Of a stretch of 64,000 nt of DNA, positions 44,756 to 56,500 are shown in pieces; the first letter of the stretch is position 1; each line of letters begins with the position of its first letter. The position numbers and the translations under genes are program-made. The notes under the pieces are model-generated. The model was not told where the DNA came from, did not search any database, and saw only the letters and a list, made by a program, of their open reading frames with translations. The stretch comes from Tomocerus qinae (taxonomy: Eukaryota > Arthropoda > Collembola > Entomobryomorpha > Tomoceridae), in the NCBI GenBank assembly GCA_020055645.1, contig CM034546.1, forward strand, positions 29,946,001 through 30,010,000. The letters run 5' to 3'.

Positions 44756-46219
44756 TTAACCACATTAAATACTAACTTACAGCTTGGAATTGTACTTCTT
44801 CAATGCCTCTTGCTATTACAAGAGGCATTCTTCGTATATAAGGTGTGTACATTCACGGTTCATATATGTACTACACTACAGATAAACATCTACGTTTAGG
44901 AATATATTTAATTTTATGTATTATACATGAAGATAGCCAAAGCAGGATACGTATAAGTTAAGAGTGAATAGATACATATAGGTGATATTTATTTATTATT
45001 CATCGTTTAGATGAGCAACAACTTGGGAAAAACTAGTTCAGTGCGAATATCCATTCTTTTGCATGATATTTGAGTATAAGAACAAAGTCGGACATCAGTT
45101 ACGTAGAATAAGGTGTTTTACTTATAGGGGCAATTTTTTATAGGGGCTATAAAAAACTATCTCAAATGGTCTGACTCCGCTAATTTCACTATAGAGCATA
45201 CCAGCCTCAATCATGCATAAGGATGTGAACTCAATTTAACGATTATTATTATCACTGCTCGGTAGGAGACCAGGCTTTGGGTATTAAAATTGTAAAACTT
45301 AAAACCAAAGGTTTATCAAAATGTTCACTGATTAATATATCGCCCCGTTTCATTCTAGTTAATAGTTATATTATGTTAGCTTTATTCAAGTGTCAAAATC
45401 GTCCAATCAATACAAGATTAATATCAGTATGTGGCTTTACTAGAACTACTGTATAGATGAGATAAGTTGTCACAGCGTGCTGTAGGCACAAAAAAATGTA
45501 ATCATTACTACTTTACTCATTTTAATTACATCATAGCTTAAATGAATACTTTCATGCATTTTCTCCTATATTTAAGCTATAACAACGTCAATGTCAGGAA
45601 GATAATAAAATAGTCTGTATTAAATGATAGCGATTGCATAAAATATTGAGTCGAGATGTTATTGTGTTTCCAGAGTTTTGTAATATTTTTATTACCTAAA
45701 GCAGCCTTATGTTCATGATTGTAGCAATACATTCCAACATTTCTTTGAATTGAATATATTTGGAAAGGAAAACAAATGAAGAACAAAGATGCTTTCACGG
45801 TTGAGGGATCACATATATAGTCAAGCAGTAGGATTTGTTTTTTACCTCCTCTATTCAAATCAAAGATTAAAGATATTAATTAGGCTTTATTAATGCCATG
45901 AGTGATAATCAGTGTCTCATATGGCAGATGATATAAAGCGTAGGTGGCAATGGAGACGATGATGGTGCAGAAAAAGAGGACTTATATGCCCACTCTGTTG
46001 AGTGAAAAAAACGTAATGTATCATATTCATTCCTTTGATACATCTGCACTGGTTGAAGTCGAATGTTACATAGGTACATCAGTATATCTGTATTTGATTA
46101 TTGGTTGTACATATTAAGAACTTGAATGTACATAAAACTTTTTGATAGGCCGATTATTTATTCATGAACCAATTATTTGAAAGCCTGAATTTTGCCATGA
46201 ATACTGACAATGTGCCCTA
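44756..46219. other. Intergenic stretch with a possible chemoreceptor exon relic
   Basis: A minus-strand frame at 45669-45845 encodes LLLDYICDPSTVKASLFFIC, then FPFQIYSIQRNVGMYCYNHE and a GTAATA donor. The hydrophobic pattern is loosely like exon 1 of the receptor gene at 47599-57230, but no second exon is found. I regard it as an unproven relic. Confidence 0.25.
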
Positions 46220-46460
46220 TAAATAGAGATTTTAGGAGAGGGAATTATTTCTATAATGGAAAACTATTTATTTGGAAGGCTTACTTTTGCAAAAAATACT
46301 TAAAATATAATTCCCCACCTAGTGAACTATTTCGATAAGCGGCCAACTATTTATTTGAAAGGCTGACTTTTGCTAAAACTGCTTACATACATGCATACAT
46401 CCCAGAATTACAATTCCCCATTTAGTAAACTATTTTGATATGGAGAAATATTTCGATGTA
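46220..46460. mobile_element. Degenerate relative of the 27-bp-inverted-end element
   Basis: Diverged GGGGAACTATTTCGATATGG-like blocks recur (GTGAACTATTTCGATAAGC, AATTCCCCACCTAG, AAACTATTTTGATATGGAG), as in the ends of 32605-33973. No intact termini are seen. Confidence 0.5.
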
Positions 46461-46538
46461 TAAATAAATAATAACAGAAGTTGTTATGTAATAGCAATAA
46501 CTAGTTATTAATCCACGCCTGCGTACGGTATGATACGC

Positions 46539-47360
46539 AACTATACAGACAGGGTTACCAGATTTTCTTCAATGAATTTAAGAATCCTAGCCATCGAAAA
46601 GCATTTACCAACCCTGGTATTATACTTGATTTTTAAGCAGGGCATGAAAAAGGCAAAAAGCTACCTTTTTGCCTTTTTGCTTGCCTTTTTGCCTAGCAAA
46701 ATCAGCAAAAAGCTACCTTTTTGCCTTTTTGCTGTTAAATGGGGTAATGAGCAATTGACATGTTGACAACCAAGGATGTGAACAAGAAATACGATTTTAA
46801 AAGACAGCAATTCTTAATAATTATCTTAATCTTCAATCGGTCATTCATTAGACACTAAAACAATCGAAAACAACAAACTAACATTGTAAGCAATTCTAAA
46901 AAACACGAGGAAAAAAACAAGAACCTAGAGCTGTTCTAACCAGTACCAGTCAAATACTGGATATTTTGGTTGAGTTGATATATCTCATAATATTGTACAC
47001 AATACGCAGATGTTAAACCTGGTTCATTTTTTATTATACGGTTTGTCAGTTGTCACAAATACATTATAGTTCATTTCGAATTGTTTAGTATTAGTAATAA
47101 ATAGTTTAATAATCAAAAAATCTAACTAGCATCTGCAATATATCTGAATATTTGAATGTGTAGGACGGGACAGTCTACAAAAGTTAGCTTTAATGAAGTA
47201 TCACAGGTGGCGGTGACTACTCCAAAAAGGCAAAAAGCACAAAAAGGCAAAAAGGTAGCAAAAAGGCAAAAAGGTGGCTTTTTGCCTTTTTGCTAGCAAA
47301 AAGGCAACCTTTTTCATGCCTTGTTTTTAAGTATACCTGGTAACCCTGTAGGTATCAGTT
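46539..47360. mobile_element. Non-autonomous element with CAGGGTTACCAG inverted ends
   Basis: CAGGGTTACCAG at 46550 and its exact complement CTGGTAACCCTG ending at 47348 define the ends. The similarity extends outward to CAACT(G)ATAC and inward to TTAAAAACAAGGCATGAAAA. Subterminal runs of CAAAAAGG/CCTTTTTG repeat in both orientations. No transposase frame. Ends suggest hAT, but no 8-bp duplication is visible. Confidence 0.65.
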
Positions 47361-47368
47361 GTTATATT

Positions 47369-47577
47369 ATAGTTCCAAGCTCACCTTACATCTATTGTAT
47401 TCGAAAGACAATGGATCATATGTTGTAATACAAAAGACTTAAATTCAGCTCAAACTTCGAGTCCAGCAAATGAACGTGATTTTGATTGTTATATGCAACA
47501 TATGACATCCATATGAGATATATAACATCAGATCCTTTGTCTTTCGAATACAATGGATGTAAGGTGAGCTTGGAATA
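47369..47577. mobile_element. ~209-bp MITE at the 3' end of the receptor gene
   Basis: The left end TAGTTCCAAGCTCACCTTAC, continuing to GTATTCGAAAGACAATGGAT, pairs with the right end over about 48 bp with three mismatches. It stops about 20 bp from the receptor stop codon and so probably lies in its 3' UTR. Confidence 0.85.
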
Positions 47578-47598
47578 GTTATACAATGCGATGAGAAA

Positions 47599-50500
47599 CT
47601 AAATTTTTATTGACATCAGGAGTGTTATGGTGTTGTATAAGACGAAAGCAAAAGTATCCAGTAATGTACTTCGTTTGAGGAAAAAGTAGTTGTGAATTCT
47701 TGCTTTTAAATGGAGCAATGCTTTCAGTTCTCTTGCTTGTACTGGATTGCATATAGGACTCCAAGATTGCATGAAGGCTGATGAATTTTCAAATAACATT
47801 GACCCACAGTGGATTTCAGCTCCAAACCCAAATATCACTATGAATGATACTGTTGGCATGTAAAGGGACAGAGCGCTGTTAAGGGAATTATAAAGTTTAA
47901 TAGTGCAATAATTGGAAATAAGAACACCTCCAATTAATAAGGCAAATAGCAGAGATATTGATAATCCGAAAGTGTGATTAGCAAGGTTGTTGATGTACAG
48001 TTGTTGCTTGTAAATCATCTTTGCCTTTTCAAATTCTCTTCTAATTCGGTTCTTTTCGATATCTGTAGATTTCCAAAAGTTTTCTATGTCTTCTCTGCGA
48101 GGTGTGATAATTTGAAGCCACCCGAGAGTGGAATAAAGATAAAACGCAAGACCGCAAATGTACATGAGAAAAGCCAGCACAATATGCACTCCGAATGAAC
48201 AAAATATGACAAAAATAACAAAACATACTGCAAAACTTTCTTTGTATGTTGGTATGAAATATACGACCAGCAATGACAATGGGTCTAGTCCTACATAAAT
48301 TATCAAACCGCTAACTGAAGCTAACATTGTCAGCATTACAGGAATGTATATTGGTGAGAAAAATGACACCAGTTTAGTCATTTTTGAAAACGTTTTGACT
48401 TCATTTGTTCCTGTACAAAAATAAAAGAAAACGTTTTTAGTGTATCCTCCACAAAATGTTCACTATTCGCCTATTTGTATCTTTTTATTGACGCATAGCC
48501 CATTTTCTTCTGTGTAGCTAGTCTATCAAGAATTGGATACACTGGCCCTCATTCAGAGTTCTATATCAGCCGGCTTTTTTACATTTTGCCCACCCACTCG
48601 GGCAAAAGGGGCAAGAATACCTAAAATTCAAAAACTTGCGCCAATTTTTACATCCTTTACTGTGTTATTTAGCCCCATTTTGACTTTTGCCCACTTTTGC
48701 CCACAAGCCACCGGAAAATTTGACCGCCTACTAGCAACTTTTACTCCCTAGCCACCCGCCCACTAGCGGGTGGCTAATAAAACTCTGCCCTCATTGCTAC
48801 TTTCTTCGTGCAGGCACTTATCCAGAATTGAGGCTAAATGCCCAATGCCCTCACCCTCTATATCCAACATAAAAGGATTTGTGTGACCAGGACCACATAG
48901 TTAAATTCTGGATACGAGCGTGTCTTTAGGTATAACAACTGTACTACTACGATCAAGCACGTATGCAGAATTGAGTTTCGGAGGGGGCTAGATTTACCAA
49001 AAGATATTTTAAGTATATATATTTGCGCGTAGCTTGAAAATTTTGGGCATTTTTTGAAGGAAATGAGTCAAAAATGGCAAATAATTGCGCGGAGCGCGAA
49101 ATTTTTTGCTATTTTGAGAAAAATTCCCTTTTTCTTGGTTTTCGGGGGGGGGGCATCCTCTTTAAGCCCATCCCTAAATACGTCCTTGATTACGATAACT
49201 GGCAAGTCATTTAGGCTATAGGTTTCATGGAATTGTTGACTACTTATCCAGGTGTCGCATTTAAAAATTAAAACTGCCGATTTCAGATTGAACTTCCTCA
49301 AGAAGTTCGTTTAATTTCTCATTGAGGCGCATAGGGTCAATGAGTTTGGAGTCTTTCCAAATCTCTCCAAAACTCTGGAGCTGACTAAAGTATGAACTCC
49401 GCTTCTGCGTCGTAATTCTTCCACCGCCACTACACCTTTTAGTATATGTTACCTTTACCAGACCACTACAACGCATTATTTGTTATATGTTGATTGTTGA
49501 TAATATGGAGTGAGTATGATATGAACATATGAACGAGGACCAGAGGTATATTGAGCTAGGCGTCGTGTGTAAGTTGTATTGGTATACTAGGCCACCAGTA
49601 CTTCTACTAAATTTTAAAAACATTTTTGGTTTAATTTAGAAATATATTATTAATATATTAACCCAGAGTTTAATTCATTGTTTTATGTAATTTGCATTGC
49701 ATACGTGCTTGCGCATTTAGCAATTGGGATCACCCCACCACACGTACAGACCAGTGTTCGGTGACCAGCCGGCTGGTCGGCTAAAATGGCTGGCTAAAAT
49801 GGCCACCCGGCTGGTTGAAATTCTTGGTTAGCCAGTGAGTATAATGGCTGAAATGGCCAAAAATAGTCAAATTTGGAACCAAGAACAGAATCACCAACAC
49901 TTTTAGCCGCGTGGCAGGCTGCAATCGGTGTAAAACCGGTTTTAACAGTTCCTCCTGTGTATCGGAATTGGACTGGGGTTGATCCTCCTTCCTGGCAACA
50001 AAGAGAAGAGGGGGAAATGCAATCTATCCTGGGAAGTACGGAAGAGTCATGCAATAACTCATGGCAGAACTATAGAATCAATACCCCAGCTAACTCTGAG
50101 AATGAGGATACCGTGCATATGCAACTTGACGACGTTGTTGCTCAAACGTGGGCACCGATTACTTTATTGCCTTTAGTTGGTTCCTTCAATTTATCACAGA
50201 GCTTATTGGAGATACCAACAGCTAGTTACCCAGGTTTCGTAAGGAAGTGTGATATCGTTGACATAAATTCGAAATCAGAGAAAGATGATGAAGCCCCTCC
50301 GCCATCAAAAAAAACTAAAAAATCCGCACCACAATCAAAACTAAGGGTTAAGTCACGACATCCTCCTGCTGCAACAACAACAACAACGTTTGATCTTGAA
50401 GGATCATACAACCAGATGTTACCATCCTCCACAACGGCTGTTGGCTCGCATGGTGCAATAATAACCCCAGGCGCAGAGGACCACACAACGAAGTTAATTG

Positions 50501-53500
50501 AACCCTTTTGTAGACCAGCACCTGTTTTTTTTACCCATGATGAGCAAAATGCACCACATGATATGGTTAGCCCAAACCCTCCAGCAACCTTTGAATATGA
50601 AACGACGAACTTGATGATTTCCTCTCGTGCTATGATGAACCCTGTTAATCGAAGTGGCGTCGGGAAGGTGACCTATACTGCTAAAGTTTACCCATTCGTA
50701 GACTACCCCTCCACTGATACCGAAGGAGAAGCAGAAGATTCGCTTCATAAGAATGTCGGCACAGGAGCAACACCAAACGAAGAACCGATGGACATATCAT
50801 CCCAATAAGGTTGTTCACATGATTAGCAAAAAAAGCTAGTAGGTGCGAATAGTACAACCTCATGATTATAACTGTTCTATATTCATAACATTTCGTTATT
50901 GTAGATGTTTAACCAAATTTGTTTCATTTGATGTCTTTGTAGTTGTTTTAAATTATTATATCTGTGATTTATAAATTGTTATAGTCGATTTTCTTATTGT
51001 CTTTATGGTTCTTATTTACAATACACAAAATCACAATCGTTATAATAGAGTTCCGTTCCAAATTGAAATTTTAATAGGGCTTTAACCGTTCATATTATTT
51101 GAAACTAAATTTTTGCATCTTGAGCGTCTACATGGCATCATAAGCTACTGAATGTTAACAATGGCAATAATGGCAAATATTTTTATTGAGGTTAGGGTGA
51201 TGAAAAATTTTAGGTATAGCCATGTGCAGAAAATAGGAAAGGTTAATTTTTTTGCACCTAAATCACCTGTTACCAATTACATATTGGTTGCTAAACCTTC
51301 CTTTTTCAAAACAGTTATAAAATATTACATACGTTTAACGAGGGAAATAACTGAACGTGACAACAGCCCTCTGTGTCACCATTGGCATATCTCTTCCTAC
51401 AGACTTCTACTATGGACAAAGTTGTACGGTGCAACTTTGTCCGTAGTGTAATCTATCGTGAGTGCGTATAATGCCAATGGTGACACAAATGGCAATTTTG
51501 ATCTTGTTTATTGGGAATTAGGTTAACATTCCCGATCACATTTGTGAATGAGAAAAGTTTTGAAACTTTTCCCGTTCACATTCACATTTCCGGTCACATT
51601 TGTGAATGAGAAAAGTTTTGAAACTTTTCTCGTTCACATTCACATTTCCGGTCACATTTGTGAATGAGAACAACTTTGTCCATAGTGCGGTACAACTTTG
51701 TCCATAGGTTGCATGCTGCAAATAAGCAATATGCCAAAAGTGACACATTTGGTTTATTTCATCCACTTTATTCCATTTGGTAAATGAAGAATCCAAACTG
51801 ATGGGAATCAATGCGAGTATTTAATTATTGAATCGATGATAAACATAACGAAAAATGCCATTTGTGTTACTTTTGGCATTTAGTTATCATAAACCTGGAC
51901 TATGGACAAAGTTGTACAATACAACTTTGTCCATAGGTTAAAGGCTGGTAATGAGTATTATGCCAAAAGTGACACAATTGGTGTATATTTTCTACTTTAA
52001 GCCATTTCTTTGTTGAATACTCCCATCTAATTGTAATCAATGCGAGCATGTAATCATTGAATCGGGTAGAACCAAAATGAAAAATACCAATTGTGTCACT
52101 TTTGGCATTTTGTTATCATAAACCTAACCTATGGACAAAGTTGTGCTGTACAACTTTGTCCATAGGTTAAAAGCTGGTAATGAGTATTATGCCAAAAGTG
52201 ACACATTTGGTTTATTCCCTCTACTTTATTCTATTTGGTTGGTGAATACTCCCAACTAATTGTAATCAATGCGAGCATGTAATCATTGAATCGGGTAGAA
52301 CCAAAATGAAAAATACCAATTGTGTCACTTTTGGCATTTTGTTATCATAAACCTAACCTATGGACAAAGTTGTGCTGTACAACTTTGTCCATAGGTTAAA
52401 GGCTGGTAATGAGTTTTATGCCAAAAGTGACACATTTGGTTTATTCCCTCTACTTTATTCCATCATGGTAACTTCATAACCCTAACTGTTGGTAGTCAGT
52501 GCGATTATATGAATGTCCATTCGATAAAAACATATTAAAAAATACCAATTGTGTCACTTTTGGCATTTTGTTATCATAAACCTAACCTATGGACAAAGTT
52601 GTGCTGTACAACTTTGTCCATAGGTTAAAGGCTGGTAATGAGTATTATGCCAAAAGTGACACAATTGGTTTATTCCCTCTACTTTATTCCATTTAGCAAA
52701 TCAAGTATCTCAACAGATGGGAATAAATGCGAGTATATGAATGTCGATTCGATGAAAAACATATTGCAAAATGCCAAATATGTCACTTTTGGCATTTAGT
52801 TATCGTAAACGTAACCTATGGACAAAGTTGAGCGGTACAACTTTGTCCATAGTAACAACCTGTAGGTACAGATATGCCAATGGTGACACAAATGTCAGTT
52901 ATCAGTGTTGTGTTCATGCTTCAGATATTTTATTGCGATTGAACATAAACTATCATTTACGACCAATATCCTAGACAATGGCTCAAAACGCATATAAATT
53001 GCTATTTGTGTCACCATTGGCATTATACGCACTCATGGTACATTACACTACGGACAAAGTTACACCGTACAACTTTGTCCATAGTGAAAGCCTGTAGAAT
53101 GTGATATGCCGATGGTGACACAAATGGTATATTTGGGTTAACAATTAATGACAGCCGTGGCAATGAAATGTAAACAAAAAACATGTAATTGTCTCTGGGT
53201 TAACACTAAATATTTATTGATTGCAGTGACATTGCTTATGGATATAAAATACAATTACAGTAATACAAAATCAAAATCAATTACATGTTAGGTCTCATTA
53301 ATTGAATTGCAATATGACATGAAAAATAACCTAACCTAAATGTCTACAAACGTTATGTGATATTAAACTTATTTACTTCATTTCTTTTGATTTCTACTTT
53401 CTACTTTCTTTTTCCTTACTACCTTTTTTCTTTCATCCTCACACTCCTTGTCTACGCTTTCTAAATCTTTTGTTTGAAGGAGAGGTCTGTCTATAGGTGC

Positions 53501-56500
53501 AGACGCTTTTTTTTGCGCTGTAACTATATTGTTACTGGTTCCCTCTGTTTCTTTCTTTCTACGTGGAAGTCGTACTACTGGTACTACCACTTTCCTTTGT
53601 GGTTTACCTGGCTGCCTACCTGTTTTCTTTTTCCCTTTTTTTGTTTGACTACTCTTTCTTTTTTGATTTTTATTTTTCTTTGTAGCTTGACGTGACATAT
53701 AGCGCATTTCCTTCATTCGAATAATTTCTAGTTTCCTGGCCTTCCTATTTGCTAGCCAATGAGATTTTTCAGAAGGACGATTTGATTTCAGTGACTGCAA
53801 TATCTCCTCTTCAATATCTTCCTTCTGTTCACCCTCTAGGTACACTAATTTGTCCGCCTTTGAGTCCAACATATTAACCATATGTTTCTTTCTCACTTGA
53901 AGACTTAACAGCGACTTATTGCTGCCATATGCACGGATTTCCTTGTCCACAACATCATCCGCAGACCCAGTAGTGCATTTTAGGTCATGTTGTCGACCAT
54001 CAACAGACATGCCATGCTTACAAACCCTGTACATTACGTCCATGCTATGGACTTTGTTGTAGTGCAGCTGTACCGCACGTCGTGCCTTTTCCATTTGAAA
54101 TTTACCACAAATACATAATTTCTCTTTTTTCATTGCTGCATTATAGCTGTCAAAAGTTGTGAAATGGCCTTTTTTGCTATACAATGTATTCATGGATCTA
54201 ATGGTTACCTTTTCAAAGTCTTTGGGAGCGACAACCCCTAACTCACAGGCCCTATATACATTTTCCGCTGCAGCAATGACTGCATGCAACAAACCTTGTG
54301 TTCTGTGTTGGTAACGTTCCAACCTTTCGTTAATGTCAAGATCGTTGACGTTGCCCCCCAGCGTCACAAGATCTACCATTTCAATTGGTTCGTCTTCGTC
54401 AGATTTCTCTGATTCCTCTGACTCGCTCGGTTTCCTATTTCGCCCCTCTAATTCCATATTTTTTCTATTTCCCGAAAATTGTCCCGACAGTTGTAAGGGT
54501 GGAGAGTAGTTAGAAGATGAAATGGAGTTTTCAGAATCATCAGATTCGTCACTATCTAAGGACCAACAAAGTCAATGATTCATTATATCAACGGTTGGTC
54601 ACAATGTCACGACAATTCAGCCGACATGGTTATCATGGATGTTATGCAATATGACACCTACCTGAATTATCCTCGTCCTCATTTTCATCATTGACGGGTT
54701 CCTCCTTCTCGTCTACATCGTCAGCTGCCTGTTGGGTGTCGTCCTCCCCTTCACGGTATGATTCTTCTGAGCCGTCTGAACAATTTAATTCTTTGTCGTC
54801 TTTATCCGTTTTTACAGCCTTCCTTTTTTTAACCGAGGTTTTCAGTTTGTTGGTCTGCATCGATCGCTTAATCCCCGTCGTCGACCGCGCGGACTCACTT
54901 AACGGTTTGCAGATGGTTAACGGTTTGCGGATGGTTACCTTTTTTTCGTCCACGGGAGATGAATCTATTGATGCATTTGTCTGGGGTTGTGTATCTTCTA
55001 GGGCTTTAAATTGGGCAATGTCTTTCATTAACCTCTTGTAATCCGGTATGCCATATTGGTTGTCTACATCACGTGAGCTCGATTCTGTTATATGTTTGTC
55101 GTCTGTGTCATCTTTATTGGCAGCATTTTCCTTTTCTACATCACGAGAGTTCGATTCTTCGTCTGTGTCATCTTTATTGGCAGCATTTTCCATGTCATCG
55201 TTTGACTCGTCCTCTTCGTCATTTGACACATCGTCCTCTTCCATGTCATCGTTTGACTCATCCTCCTCGTCAATTTACTAGAAGAAATTTACAAAAGCAT
55301 GATTTTTGGCCATTGTGGTAACTAGCCATTTTAGCCGGCTGGCTGGTCAAAATCACCCTTAGGCGGCTAAAATGAAACACTGGTACACCCACATAAATAT
55401 ATAGACAGATAAACTTATTGCTTTATCAAGTCTACGATTATAATATGGAGATTCATGGACCAAATCTGAGCTGAATGTGCATTTTTTAAAACTGATCCAT
55501 TTTACCCTGCTAAAAATGATTTTGACCAACCAGCCGGCTAAAGTGGCTGAAATGGCTAGTGGCCAAAATGGCCAAAAATCATGGATTTTTAAATTTCCCG
55601 CCAAATCAAGAATGATTTTCTCAGTTCACAGCCCTATTTGACTGTTTTTGGTCATTTCTGCCATTTTGACCATTTTAGCCACTGACTAACAAAGAATTTC
55701 AACCAGCCGGCTGGCCATTTTAGCCAGCCATTTTAACCAACCAGCCGGTTGGTCATCAAACACTGCCCAGGAGCACCAAGAATGCAAAATGCAGCAAGCA
55801 AAGGTATTATTAGCTGTTGTTGTTGATATGCAATGCATATCAGAAGTTCAGATAAGAGTTAAGATTTTGCACCATTGGTTAGACCCGTTCAATCACCATT
55901 ATAACCGTGAATGTAGCAAGTAGCAATGTAGCTCTAGCTGGTGATGTACAGGTGCAATGCAATGTACATGGAAGTGCCTAGCTTAGCTAGCCTACCACCT
56001 ACACACCAACGCTAGCACCTTCTAAGGCAATCTTATTTCATCAAATTCATCATTGTATTTAGTGCAATTACGTGTCAACATGGTGACCTCATAGAGGTAA
56101 AAGGGTGACCTTTATTTTCCAAAATGTAGCCGTTCTACAATAGCTACAGAGTCGAAAAAGAGGTCGATGAAAAGAAGACAAAATAAAATAGTTGGTTCCG
56201 GTCCGTTTTATCTTATATCTTTACTCTGATGCCCTTTATGGGGGGAAATTTTTATATCACAATTAAAAATTTGACCTTGTGGACCGGAACCAACTAAATT
56301 ATTTTATCACCTTTTCAACGAGATATTTTTCGACTCTGTAGCTGTTATAGAACGGCTACATTTTGGAATCTAAGTCGACAAGTTTTCCATATATAGATGT
56401 TTTAGCTTGGGCTCCAACCTTAAACCTTTACCGTTTAAACATATATTTATATATTTATTGTGTTCGCAAAAAATGAGAATGGCATAAGTTATTTAGAATA

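Larger units (their letters stand above)
49752..55765. mobile_element. ~6-kb transposon-like unit with long inverted ends and two convergent genes
   Basis: The left end (49752-49870) reads CAGTGTTCGGTGACCAGCCG, then repeated GGCTAAAATGGC and CGGCTGG motifs. The reverse complement of 55640-55765 follows it at roughly 80 percent identity over about 120 bp, beginning CAGTGTTTGATGACC. A second, shorter end (AAACACTG) lies at 55382. Flanks there are GTACAGAC (49744-49751) and GTACACCC (55383-55390), an imperfect 8-bp match that would fit a hAT-type duplication. Inside are a plus-strand exon (49907-50808), a palindrome array (51372-53128) and a minus-strand two-exon gene (53378-55244). No known transposase motif is evident. 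Confidence 0.6.

Noticed and set aside
54691-55321. Plus-strand Ser-rich frames
   Set aside because: They are antisense shadows of the acidic-repeat exon of the minus-strand two-exon gene.
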